In this document: in pieces, positions 34,692 through 42,955 of the stretch | How positions within the stretch are numbered: position 1 is the stretch's first letter | How the letters are laid out: the number at the start of each line of letters is the position of its first letter | Translations under genes and position numbers: made by a program | From: Saccharothrix espanaensis DSM 44229 | Lineage (GTDB): Bacteria > Actinomycetota > Actinomycetes > Mycobacteriales > Pseudonocardiaceae | Direction: 5' to 3' | NCBI RefSeq assembly: GCF_000328705.1 | Contig: NC_019673.1 | Span: 744,001 to 808,000 of the forward strand | DNA length: 64,000 bases | Notes under the pieces: generated by a model | Told to the model about the DNA's origin: nothing | The model's input: the letters and a program-made list of their open reading frames with translations, nothing else | Databases searched by the model: none

Positions 34692-36095
34692 TCATGGGCG
34701 GGCGGCCGCCCTGCGGCGGACGAAGAAGCCGATGAAGGCCGCGCTGAGCAGCGTCAGGCCGCCGAACCCGACCAGCGCGCCGGTGTCGAACTCGGTGGTG
34801 AACGACGCGGTGGCCACCACGCCCGAGCCGTCGGAACCGGCCGGGATGGTGATCGGGACGATGGGTTTGTTGGGTTTGTTGGCGATCGCCAGCGCAAGCG
34901 TTTGCGCAGGCTCGACCTTGCCGCACGCCTTGGGCGGCGCGTTCGGGTCGAAGTTCTCCTCGTAGCCCTTCGGCGCGGCGACCTCGACGACGCAGATCTC
35001 CTGCGGTGTCCGCAGGTCCGGCACGGCGACCGTGCCGTCCTCGCCGGTCTGGAGCACGATCGGCTTGCCGTCCGGGCCGGTCAGCGGCGAGTCGTCCTGC
35101 TTGAGGGCGGGCTTGACGCCGTCCGGGCCGGTGACCCGCAGCGCCACGCCGGAGATCGCCTTGCCGGTCTCCGCGTCGGTCTTGCCGACCTTCACGATGC
35201 CCGGCTGGGTGCGGGCGGTGCCCGACGCCTCGGCCGCCAGCTTCTTCTCGCCGCCGGTCGTGACGATCCGCTGCGTGTCGGTGCTGCTGGGGACGTGCAC
35301 GACGGGCTTGTCCGCCGGGCTGTCCAGCTTGACCTTGAACGTCGGCTTCACCCCGGTCGGGATGACCTTGACGTTGAGCGCCTTGCCGTCGGCCGGCGTC
35401 CGCAGCTCGACGGTCGTCTTGCCGTCTTCGAGGGTGGCCTGGTCGAGCTCGACGGTCACCGGCACGTCGGCGACGAACTTGCCGTCGGCCTTGGCGATGT
35501 TCACCGCCCAGTCGCCCGGGGAGCCGATCAGCTGCTCCTTCTCGGGCGCGATCACCTTCGCCGTCCACGGGCCGCGGTTCGCCTCGGCGTCGGCGCGGAG
35601 CCTGGTCACCGAGTCTCTGGCGGGCGCGGGCAGCGCGTCGAAGTGGAACTGCTCGTTGTAGGCGATGTGGCGGAAGTCGTTGTTCGGGTCGAGCGAGATC
35701 TTGCCGTGCGGGTACGCCGTCCACGAGTGCAGGAGGTGCGCCAGGGCGGCGGCCTCGTCCACGGACGGGTTGGTCGTGTAGCGGAGCAGGAGGTAGGAGA
35801 TGTTCGCGGCGACGTCCGGGGCGAGTGCCTCGCCCGCCTTCGTGCGGAGTTCGTCGCCGGGCTTGTACTCCTCCGTGCTGTCGGGCGCGAGCAGCGAGTA
35901 CTCGACGCACCAGACGTGCTTGCCCTGCCAGATGTAGGACCCGAGCCAGTCGGTGGTGCCGGGTTTGCCCCGGTACCCCTGGGCGGGTGTGGTGTAGCCG
36001 ATGCCCTCCTGGACCTGGGCGTCGGATGTAGCGGGAACGGCGAGCAGGGCCACACCGGCGGCGAGCACCGCGCCGGCGAGTCGTCTCCACCCCAT
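34692..36095 (-). CDS. surface protein with thioester-domain-like and SpaA/Cna_B-like domains
   Basis: A 467-residue exported protein: signal peptide ending near residue 26 (TSDAQ), a TQXA/thioester-like N-terminal domain with HVWCVEY (Cys about 62), middle beta domains, a SpaA-like fold (VGKTDAETGKAISGVALRV to VEVAAPKGYEENFDP, isopeptide-type Lys and Glu), then a C-terminal anchor: TEFDTGALVGFGGLTLL, a hydrophobic helix and RRR. The TQxA glutamine expected for a thioester is missing (AAALAHLLHSW instead). The sorting motif is not LPxTG; xxDTG is the candidate. The sortase follows immediately. Confidence 0.82.
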   Translation of the reverse strand: MGWRRLAGAVLAAGVALLAVPATSDAQVQEGIGYTTPAQGYRGKPGTTDWLGSYIWQGKHVWCVEYSLLAPDSTEEYKPGDELRTKAGEALAPDVAANISYLLLRYTTNPSVDEAAALAHLLHSWTAYPHGKISLDPNNDFRHIAYNEQFHFDALPAPARDSVTRLRADAEANRGPWTAKVIAPEKEQLIGSPGDWAVNIAKADGKFVADVPVTVELDQATLEDGKTTVELRTPADGKALNVKVIPTGVKPTFKVKLDSPADKPVVHVPSSTDTQRIVTTGGEKKLAAEASGTARTQPGIVKVGKTDAETGKAISGVALRVTGPDGVKPALKQDDSPLTGPDGKPIVLQTGEDGTVAVPDLRTPQEICVVEVAAPKGYEENFDPNAPPKACGKVEPAQTLALAIANKPNKPIVPITIPAGSDGSGVVATASFTTEFDTGALVGFGGLTLLSAAFIGFFVRRRAAARP

Positions 36096-36556
36096 AGTTA
36101 TGAACCTGACCCCTCGGGCATGTCCGGGAAGAGCGGCGGAAGAGCTTGCGGAAGAGCTGTCGCGAGCTTGCGGAAGAGCTGTCGCGAGCTTGCGGTGGAG
36201 CTGTGGTCGAGCTTTGCGGTGGAGCTGTGGGCGAGCTTGCGGTGGAGCTGTGGTGAGTGTCTCGGTAGAGCTGTGGCGAGTGTCTCGGGGGTGCGGTGTC
36301 GAGTGTCTCGGGAGTGCGTGGGCGAGCGGTGGGGAGTGTTGCGGGTCCCCGGGAAGAGTTGCCTGGGGCAGCCTTACGGGTGGGCTCCGCTGTGGACAAG
36401 CCTCCAGCGGGGTGGGCTTTCCGACTACGCTCCGCAGCGTGGGGTGTGGATTCGAGATCGACAGCCCGAGTAAAGTCAGTTTTACCCGACGGGAACCGAT
36501 CGACTCGTGTGGTCGTTGAACCCCGTGACGGCGTCAAAACGCCACAGGAGGACGAG
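36096..36556. repeat. gap with 22-24-bp imperfect tandem repeats
   Basis: Between the surface-protein operon and the YccA gene, units beginning AGCTTGCGG(A/T)(A/G)GAGCTGT start at about 36143, 36165, 36187, 36210 and 36234. The period is 22, then 23 and 24 bases, and units then decay into GAGTGTCTCGG repeats up to about 36320. No gene is seen. The rest, 36380-36556, contains a relatively AT-rich leader (around 36450-36490) that probably holds the YccA promoter. Confidence 0.75.
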
Positions 36557-37357
36557 GTGCGTACCACCAGCAACCCCGCGTTCCGCAACCTGCCGACCAG
36601 CGGCGGTTCCGGGAGCTACGCGGGCTTCGGCCAGCCGTACGAGGCGCAGCAGTACGGCGGCTACCAGAGTGCGCCGCCGACCACCGGCGAGCGCCCCATC
36701 ACCATCGACGACGTGGTCACCAAGACCGCGATCACCCTGGCCACGACCCTGGCCACCGGTTTCATCTCGGCGTGGCTGGTGCTCTCCGGCCAGGCCAAGC
36801 CGCTGACGTTGATGCTGCCGGGTCTGATCATCGGCCTGGTCGTGTCGCTGATCATCATCTTCAAGCGCACCCCGAGCGCGCCGCTGGTGCTGATCTACGC
36901 GGCGGCCGAGGGCGTGTTCCTCGGTGCGATCACCGGTGTGTTCGAGGGCATGTTCAAGGGCATCGCCTGGCAGGCCATCCTCGGCACGTTCGGCGTGTTC
37001 ATCGCCATGCTGATCGTCTACAAGACGGGTGCGATCCGCGTCACGCCGCGCCTGACGAAGTGGATCATCGGCGCGACCGTCGGTGCCGCCGTGCTGATGC
37101 TCGGCAACCTGGTGCTCGGCCTGTTCGGCGTGAACGTGGGCCTGCGCGACGGCGGGACGCTCGCCATCGTGTTCAGCCTCGTGGTGATCGGTATCGCGGC
37201 GTTCAACTTCCTGCTGGACTTCGAGGCCGCCAACGAGATGATCCGCTCGGGCGTGCCGGCCAAGTGGGCCTGGTGGGCCGCGTTCGGCCTGATGACCACG
37301 CTGGTGTGGCTGTACCTGGAGATCCTGCGCCTGCTGTCCTACCTGCAGCGCGACTGA
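36557..37357 (+). CDS. Bax inhibitor-1/YccA family membrane protein
   Basis: A 266-residue protein: 60 hydrophilic N-terminal residues rich in Gly, Tyr and Gln (RTTSNPAFRNLP, typical of the actinobacterial group), then seven membrane helices of the BI-1-like fold, ending WLYLEILRLLSYLQRD. GTG 36557 follows AGGAGG. BI-1/YccA proteins form calcium- or pH-sensitive leak channels; bacterial YccA also inhibits FtsH. It stands alone and is followed by a good terminator. Confidence 0.9.
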   Translation: MRTTSNPAFRNLPTSGGSGSYAGFGQPYEAQQYGGYQSAPPTTGERPITIDDVVTKTAITLATTLATGFISAWLVLSGQAKPLTLMLPGLIIGLVVSLIIIFKRTPSAPLVLIYAAAEGVFLGAITGVFEGMFKGIAWQAILGTFGVFIAMLIVYKTGAIRVTPRLTKWIIGATVGAAVLMLGNLVLGLFGVNVGLRDGGTLAIVFSLVVIGIAAFNFLLDFEAANEMIRSGVPAKWAWWAAFGLMTTLVWLYLEILRLLSYLQRD

Positions 37358-37378
37358 CCTGCGGGGTCTGGTTGCACG

Positions 37379-37408
37379 GAGGGCGTCCGGCTTGTGCCGG
37401 GCGCCCTC
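37379..37408 (+). terminator. terminator of the YccA gene
   Basis: GAGGGCGTCCGG (37379-37390) pairs with CCGGGCGCCCTC (37397-37408), with one non-Watson-Crick position, around a 6-base loop. It is followed by TTTC. It begins 22 bases after the stop codon. Confidence 0.8.
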
Positions 37409-37624
37409 TTTCGTGTGTCGTGGCGCGCCGGTTGTGGCGGGTGGCGCGCCGGGCCGTGTAGGTGACGCGCGGATCTGTGGATCGGTTGAGTGCCGGCCGT
37501 GCCGAGCCGCGCCGCGCCGGGTGTCGAGCCGAGCCGCGTCAGGGGGGAAGCGCTGAAGGAAGCAAAGCGAAAAGAGTCCTCGCCGGACGGGCGAGCCGCC
37601 AAGGATGACGGGCAGTGCGGTGGG

Positions 37625-37756
37625 CGTCGTGTCATCCCCGTATGGCCCGGTCGGAGACAACCACCCTTGAGCAGGTAGTGCAAGCGAAGGGCGTGCTTGC
37701 ACTACCTGCTCAAGCGCGGTTCGCTGGCGCGCGGGCCACACGGGGATGACACGACG
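37625..37756. repeat. 132-bp nested palindrome
   Basis: Two inverted repeats are nested. The outer arms are 37625-37649 (starts CGTCGTGTCATCCCCGTATG) and 37732-37756, matching at 24 of 25 positions. The inner arms are TTGAGCAGGTAGTGCAAGC (37667-37685) and its perfect complement (37695-37713), around a 9-base loop. The spacers between arms (17 and 18 bases) do not pair. It starts 20 bases after the stop of the minus-strand zinc-finger-like gene. The 265 bases between the YccA terminator and this element hold no recognisable gene. Confidence 0.9.
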
Positions 37757-37776
37757 CGGTGGGGCGGTTGTTCGCT

Positions 37777-38001
37777 TCAGTCCCGCCATGTGTTTCCCGC
37801 TGTTGTCGGGTCTTCCTTCGGCAGTTCCGAGCCGACCTTGATCAGGCAGGGCACGCACAACGGGCCGTTGGGTTCTCGCAACAGGTGTTCCGGGGGGACC
37901 GAGTGCGTGCACGCGGCCTCGAAGTACGCCTCTGACGGCTGGGTTGACGGGAATGCGTGGCACAGCGAGTCGTACCCGCTGTGCCACCACACGTACGGCA
38001 T
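37777..38001 (-). CDS. small Cys/His-rich protein, probable zinc binder
   Basis: A 74-residue protein from ATG 38001, chosen because GGAGG is 10 bases upstream; an in-frame ATG 8 codons earlier lacks one. Sequence landmarks are PYVWWHSGYDSLCHAFPST, FEAACTHS and LCVPCLIKVG. The Cys-x-His plus CxxC arrangement suggests one zinc site. It resembles small conserved actinomycete proteins of unknown function. It is followed by the large palindrome, which may act as its terminator. Confidence 0.75.
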   Translation of the reverse strand: MPYVWWHSGYDSLCHAFPSTQPSEAYFEAACTHSVPPEHLLREPNGPLCVPCLIKVGSELPKEDPTTAGNTWRD

Positions 38002-38062
38002 CTGGTGTCGACCTCCACTACTCATAGGTAGGGACGTCGGCTCGGGCTCGTTGTGACGCGTG

Positions 38063-39283
38063 TCAGCTCAACCGCTCGATCACCATCGCCATGCCCTGGC
38101 CGCCGCCGACGCACATGGTCTCCAGGCCGAACTGCTTGTCGTGGAACTGCAGCGAGTTGATCAGGGTCGTGGTGATCCGCGCACCGGTCATGCCGAACGG
38201 GTGGCCGACGGCGATCGCGCCGCCGTTCACGTTCAGCCGGTCCAGGTCGATGCCCAGGTCGCGGTACGACGGGATGACCTGCGCGGCGAACGCCTCGTTG
38301 ATCTCGACCAGGTCGATGTCGCCGATCGACAGGCCGGCGAGGGCCAGGGCGCGCTTCGACGCCTCGACCGGGCCCAGGCCCATGATCTCCGGCGACAGCG
38401 CGGACACGCCGGTCGACACGACGCGGGCCAGCGGGGTGATGCCGAGTTCCTTCGCCTTGGTGTCGCTCATGACCACCAGGGCCGCCGCGCCGTCGTTCAA
38501 TGGGCAGCAGTTACCGGCGGTGATCCTGCCGTCGGGGCGGAACACGGGCTTGAGGCCGGACACGCCCTCGTAGGTCACGCCGGGGCGGGGGCCGTCGTCG
38601 GTCGACACGACGGTGCCGTCCGGGAGGGTCACCGGGGTGATCTCGCGGGCCCAGAAGCCGTTCGCGATGGCCTTCTCCGCCAGGTTCTGCGACCGGACGC
38701 CGAAGTGGTCCATGTCCTCGCGGGTCACGCCCTTCGCGAGGGCCAGGTTCTCCGCCGTCTGGCCCATGGCGATGTAGACGTCCGGGACGTCGCCGGTCGT
38801 GCGGGGGTCGGTCCAGCCGGTCGCGCCCTGCTCGGCGGTGGCCTTCGTGCGGGCCTCGGCGTCGGCGAAGACCGGGTTGTGGGTGTTGGGCCAGCTGTCG
38901 GAGCTGCCGCGCGCGAAGCTGGACACGGTCTCGACGCCGGCGCTGATGAAGACGTCGCCCTCGCCCGCCTTGATCGCGTGCAGCGCCATCCGGGTGGTCT
39001 GCACGCTGGACGCGCAGTACCTGGTCACGGTGGTGCCGGGCAGGGTGTCGTGGCCCGCCAGCACGGACACCACGCGGCCCAGGTTGAAGCCCTGTTCGCC
39101 GCCCGGCAGGCCGCAGCCGAGCATCAGGTCGTCGATGTCGTGCGGGTCGAGCTGCGGCACCTTCGCCAGCGCCGCCTTGAGCACCTGCACGGTCAGGTCG
39201 TCGGCCCGGACGTCCTTGAGCGAGCCCTTGCCCGCGCGTCCGATGGGCGACCTTGCTGCGGAGACGATGACGGCCTCAGGCAT
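38063..39283 (-). CDS. acetyl-CoA C-acyltransferase (thiolase)
   Basis: A 406-residue thiolase of normal length. The active-site Cys is in TVTRYCASSVQTTR, the His in AVGHPFGMTG and the second Cys in METMCVGGGQG-type sequence (TMCVGGGQGMA). It performs thiolytic cleavage of 3-ketoacyl-CoA or the reverse condensation. It starts at ATG 39283. Its place before the SGNH and cbs genes matches fadA3 (Rv1074c) in M. tuberculosis, suggesting fatty acid beta-oxidation. Confidence 0.93.
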   Translation of the reverse strand: MPEAVIVSAARSPIGRAGKGSLKDVRADDLTVQVLKAALAKVPQLDPHDIDDLMLGCGLPGGEQGFNLGRVVSVLAGHDTLPGTTVTRYCASSVQTTRMALHAIKAGEGDVFISAGVETVSSFARGSSDSWPNTHNPVFADAEARTKATAEQGATGWTDPRTTGDVPDVYIAMGQTAENLALAKGVTREDMDHFGVRSQNLAEKAIANGFWAREITPVTLPDGTVVSTDDGPRPGVTYEGVSGLKPVFRPDGRITAGNCCPLNDGAAALVVMSDTKAKELGITPLARVVSTGVSALSPEIMGLGPVEASKRALALAGLSIGDIDLVEINEAFAAQVIPSYRDLGIDLDRLNVNGGAIAVGHPFGMTGARITTTLINSLQFHDKQFGLETMCVGGGQGMAMVIERLS

Positions 39284-39346
39284 TACGGAACTCCTTTGTT
39301 TCGCCGCAACGTTGCCTTGAGCCTAGTTAACGCCTGTTCAGCCCGG

Positions 39347-40138
39347 CTACCACTCGTGACGCAGGTCGTCGTGGTGGGTGAGCACCGCTTCGTACAGCGG
39401 GGCCAGCAGGATCGACGTCGCGGCCTCGTAGCCGGCGGCGCTGGGGTGGAACTGGTCGCGGCTGAAGTAGTCCCGGCTCCGGGTGGTGAACTCGGCGGCC
39501 AGGAGGTCGCCGAGCGCGACCGGGACGCCGCCGGCGTCGAGGACCGCTTGGCGCTGGGCCCTGGCGAGCCGGTGGCTGTACTCACTGGCGACCGCGCGCA
39601 GCGGCTGCCCGATGGGGCGGATGGCTCCCAGGTCGGGGCACGTCCCGACGACCACGCCGATGCCCGCGTCGCGCAGCCTGGCCGTCTGGGTGCCCAGGGT
39701 GGCCGCCGACCTCGGGATCGGGGTGCGGGTGGTCACGTCGTTCGCGCCGATGATCACCAGCGCCACGTCCGGCGGGTCGGTGACCACGCGGTCGACCTGA
39801 GAAGGCAGGTCGTCGGTCGTCGATCCGCTGATGGCGTAGGTCTCCAGGCGGATCGGGGTCGCGGTCTCCTCGGCGAGTGCCCGCGCCAGCAGGACGCCGG
39901 GCAGTTCCTCGGGGGTGTCCACGCCCAGCCCGGCGGCCATCGAGTCGCCCAGCACGGCGAACCTGATGGGCCGGCCCGGGTGGTCGCCGTAGACGCCGTC
40001 GGCGCGCAACGGGGGCGCGTCGGGCACGCCGATGATCACCCGCGCCCGCCTGGACTGCGTCGTGAACAGGGCGTACGCCACGCCGGTCAGTCCGCCCGCC
40101 GCGAGGCCCGCCGCCGCGATGAGCCGCCACCACTTCAC
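39347..40138 (-). CDS. membrane-anchored SGNH/GDSL hydrolase
   Basis: A 263-residue exported esterase-like protein: signal anchor (residues 3-24), then the SGNH blocks, namely the Ser nucleophile in VLGDSMAAGLG, the oxyanion Asn in IIGANDVTT and the Asp/His pair in DQFHPSAAGY. It corresponds by position to Rv1075c, an exported esterase. GTG 40138 is used, with AGGGTGA upstream. It probably acts on acyl or acetyl esters in the envelope. It is divergent from cbs. Confidence 0.88.
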   Translation of the reverse strand: MKWWRLIAAAGLAAGGLTGVAYALFTTQSRRARVIIGVPDAPPLRADGVYGDHPGRPIRFAVLGDSMAAGLGVDTPEELPGVLLARALAEETATPIRLETYAISGSTTDDLPSQVDRVVTDPPDVALVIIGANDVTTRTPIPRSAATLGTQTARLRDAGIGVVVGTCPDLGAIRPIGQPLRAVASEYSHRLARAQRQAVLDAGGVPVALGDLLAAEFTTRSRDYFSRDQFHPSAAGYEAATSILLAPLYEAVLTHHDDLRHEW

Positions 40139-40264
40139 CCCGGTCACCCTAGGGCGGATCGGCCACCAGGACGCGCGGGCCGCGCCCGTCCGCGAGTCGC
40201 GCGGGCCGGGCGCCGCAGCAAGTACGCTCGGTCCGTCATCTCGCACGGTGGGAAGGGACCTTCG

Positions 40265-41635
40265 GTGGAGTACGTCGAGAGCGTCGTCGACCTGGTCGGC
40301 AACACGCCGCTGGTCAAGCTGAACGCGGTTGCCGAGGGGCTCCGGCCGCTCGTCCTGGCCAAGGTCGAGTACCTCAACCCGGGTGGCAGCGTGAAGGACC
40401 GGATCGCGCTGCGGATGGTCGAGGCCGCCGAGCGCTCCGGCGAGCTCAAGCCGGGCGGGACGATCGTGGAGCCCACCTCGGGCAACACCGGCGTCGGCTT
40501 GGCGCTGGTGGCCCAGCGCAAGGGCTACAAGTGCGTGTTCGTCTGCCCGGACAAGGTCAGCGTGGACAAGCGCAACGTGCTCAAGGCCTACGGCGCCGAG
40601 GTGGTGGTGTGCCCGACGGCCGTCGCGCCCGAGCACCCCGACTCCTACTACAACGTCTCCGACCGGCTGGTCGCCGAGATCCCCGGCGCGTGGAAGCCCA
40701 ACCAGTACTCGAACCCGGAGAACCCGGCCAGCCACTACCACGGCACGGGCCCGGAGCTGTGGCGGCAGACCGAGGGCCGGATCACCCACTTCGTGGCGGG
40801 CGTCGGCACCGGGGGCACGATCTCCGGCACCGGGCGCTACCTCAAGGAGGTGTCCTCGGGCGCGGTGCGGGTGATCGGCGCGGACCCGGAGGGCTCGGTG
40901 TACTCCGGCGGCTCGGGTCGGCCCTACCTGGTCGAGGGCGTCGGCGAGGACTTCTGGCCGGCGGCCTACGACCGGACCGTCTGCGACGAGATCGTGCCGG
41001 TGTCGGACAAGGACTCGTTCGACCTCACCCGCCGGCTGGCCCGCGAGGAGGGCCTGCTGGTCGGCGGCTCGTGCGGGATGGCGGTCGCGGCGGCGCTGCG
41101 GGTCGCGGAGAAGTGCGGGCCCGACGACGTGGTCGTGGTCCTGCTGCCCGACGGCGGGCGCGGCTACCTGTCGAGCGTGTTCAACGACAAGTGGATGGCC
41201 CAGTACGGCTTCCTGTCGCCCGACACCTCCGGCGCGACGGTCGGCGACGTGCTGCGGCGCAAGGACGGCACCATGCCGGACCTGGTGCACGGGCACCCGA
41301 ACGAGACGGTGGCCGAGGCGGTGGCGATCATGCGCGAGTACGCCGTGTCGCAGATGCCGGTGGTCAACGCCGAGCCGCCGGTGATGGCGGCCGAGGTGGC
41401 CGGCGCGGTCAACGAGCGGGACCTGCTCGACGCCCTGTTCACCGGCAAGGCGCAGCTCACCGACCGGCTCGAGGCGCACATGTCGTTCAAGCTCCCGACC
41501 ATCGGTTCCGGCGAGTCGATCAGCGCCGCGATGCAGGCGCTGTCGGCCGCGGACGGGGCCCTCGTGCTCGACGACGGCAAGCCGGCGGGCGTGGTTACCC
41601 GGCAGGACATCCTGGGTTTCCTCGCCGGACGCTGA
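40265..41635 (+). CDS. cbs: cystathionine beta-synthase
   Basis: A 456-residue PLP enzyme joining serine and homocysteine to cystathionine. Fold type II motifs: the PLP lysine in NPGGSVKDRIAL, SGNTGVGLA, GVGTGGTISGTGRYLK and GSCGMAV. Two C-terminal CBS motifs (about 335-455) likely bind an adenosyl regulator such as SAM. GTG 40265 follows GGAAGGGA. With metB nearby it forms a transsulfuration pair, as in Rv1077 and Rv1079. Confidence 0.94.
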   Translation: MEYVESVVDLVGNTPLVKLNAVAEGLRPLVLAKVEYLNPGGSVKDRIALRMVEAAERSGELKPGGTIVEPTSGNTGVGLALVAQRKGYKCVFVCPDKVSVDKRNVLKAYGAEVVVCPTAVAPEHPDSYYNVSDRLVAEIPGAWKPNQYSNPENPASHYHGTGPELWRQTEGRITHFVAGVGTGGTISGTGRYLKEVSSGAVRVIGADPEGSVYSGGSGRPYLVEGVGEDFWPAAYDRTVCDEIVPVSDKDSFDLTRRLAREEGLLVGGSCGMAVAAALRVAEKCGPDDVVVVLLPDGGRGYLSSVFNDKWMAQYGFLSPDTSGATVGDVLRRKDGTMPDLVHGHPNETVAEAVAIMREYAVSQMPVVNAEPPVMAAEVAGAVNERDLLDALFTGKAQLTDRLEAHMSFKLPTIGSGESISAAMQALSAADGALVLDDGKPAGVVTRQDILGFLAGR

Positions 41636-41740
41636 TCACGACGCATTGGCCGGTTGCCCGTGGCGGACGTGGTCTTATCCGCTAGCGTTGGCCCCCGACT
41701 CATACGCCTACGGCCCACGCCAAGGGGGTTGGACACTCCG

Positions 41741-42844
41741 ATGAACGCTCCGCAGCCGCCCGAGAACCAGCAATTCGGCGGCCAATACCAGCAGGAGCAG
41801 GGGCAGGGCGCCCAGCCCCCGAACGCCGACGCGACCCAGGTCGTGCCGAGCGGTGGCTCCAGCCCCGCGTTCCCGCCCCCGGAGGCGACCCAGGTCGTGC
41901 CCTCCGCAGGTCAGCAGCAGGGCGGCAACCCGGACGCGACGCAGGTCGTGCCGCCGGGTGCGACCCAGCAGCCCTACGGCCAGCAGCAGCCGCCGTCGGC
42001 GTCGGGCGGGTTCCCGGCCCAGCCGGCCTCCGGTGGGTTCCCGGCCCAGCAGCCGCCCGCGTACGGGCAGCAGCAGGCGTACGGCCAGCCGCAGCAGTAC
42101 GGGCAGCCCCAGCAGCCGCCGGCCTACGGCGCGCCGCAGGCCAACCCGTACGCCCAGCAGCAGAACCCGTACGGCCAGCCGCAGGCCAACCCGTACGCGC
42201 AGCAGCAGCCCCAGCAGCAGGCGTGGGGCGGGCAGCCGGCCTACGGCCAGCCCGCGTTCGCCGCGCCCGCCGGCGGGTACGCCGAGTGGGGCACGCGGGC
42301 GATGGGCGCCCTGGTCGACTACGTGGCGCCTGGTGTCGTGGTCGGCCTCCTGGTCGGCGTCGGCGCGATCGTCGGCGAGCCGACGATCGCGCTGCTGCTC
42401 AGCGGCGTGGGCTACCTGGCGCTGCTCGGCTGGCTCATCTACAACTCGTGGTACCTGGCGGGCACGACGGGCCAGTCCTACGGCAAGAAGATCGCGAAGA
42501 TCAAGCTGATCAAGGAGGAGACCGGGCAGCCGATCGGCTTCGGCAACGCGTTCGTCCGGCACCTCTGCCACTTCGTCGACTCGCTGCCCTGCTACGCGGG
42601 CTGGTTCGCGCCGCTGTGGGAGGTCAAGAAGCAGACCTGGGCGGACAAGATCCTCGGCACGATCGTGGTCAACGCGCCGGACACCGGGATGCCCGGCGGC
42701 GGCGGGATGCCCGGCGGCTACCCCGGTCAGCAGCCCAACCCGTACGGCCAGCCGCAGCAGGGCTACGGCGCGCCGCAGGCCAACCCGTACGGTCAGCCCC
42801 AGCAGCAGAACCCGTACGGCCAGCAGCAGCCGCCCCAGTGGTGA
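41741..42844 (+). CDS. Pra-like RDD membrane protein with Pro/Gln-rich flanks
   Basis: A 367-residue protein matching the M. tuberculosis proline-rich antigen Pra (Rv1078) by position and build. Residues 1-180 are Pro/Gln/Gly/Tyr-rich, with repeated NPYAQQQ and YGQPQ units. An RDD domain (about 185-310) has the Arg in EWGTRAMGALVDYVAPG and three membrane helices. The tail (about 315-367) repeats NPYGQPQQ. Three ATQVVP motifs sit at residues 31-36, 49-54 and 66-71, spaced like phosphorylatable threonine sites. It starts at ATG 41741. RDD proteins may be ion antiporters; the function here is unknown. Confidence 0.88.
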   Translation: MNAPQPPENQQFGGQYQQEQGQGAQPPNADATQVVPSGGSSPAFPPPEATQVVPSAGQQQGGNPDATQVVPPGATQQPYGQQQPPSASGGFPAQPASGGFPAQQPPAYGQQQAYGQPQQYGQPQQPPAYGAPQANPYAQQQNPYGQPQANPYAQQQPQQQAWGGQPAYGQPAFAAPAGGYAEWGTRAMGALVDYVAPGVVVGLLVGVGAIVGEPTIALLLSGVGYLALLGWLIYNSWYLAGTTGQSYGKKIAKIKLIKEETGQPIGFGNAFVRHLCHFVDSLPCYAGWFAPLWEVKKQTWADKILGTIVVNAPDTGMPGGGGMPGGYPGQQPNPYGQPQQGYGAPQANPYGQPQQQNPYGQQQPPQW

Positions 42845-42955
42845 CGAGCGGGTGGAGTTCGTGGTGAGCCGGCCGGTCGAGACCCCTCGACCGGCCGTTC
42901 TCGTCCGGGCCGACACCGCGGGCGGCGGCCGGCACTGCTCCCTTAGGCTGAGTCC

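Noticed and set aside
36130-36320. CRISPR array
   Set aside because: The units are directly adjacent without unique spacers, they decay in sequence, and no cas gene is in the window.
37490-37678. Short ORF over the left arm of the large palindrome
   Set aside because: It has no ribosome-binding site, and its end is made only of the palindrome sequence; no family resemblance.
38060-40264. Very long plus-strand open frame leading into cbs
   Set aside because: It is antisense to the thiolase and SGNH hydrolase genes, which have full motifs. The frame stays open only because of GC-rich codon bias. The real cbs begins at GTG 40265.
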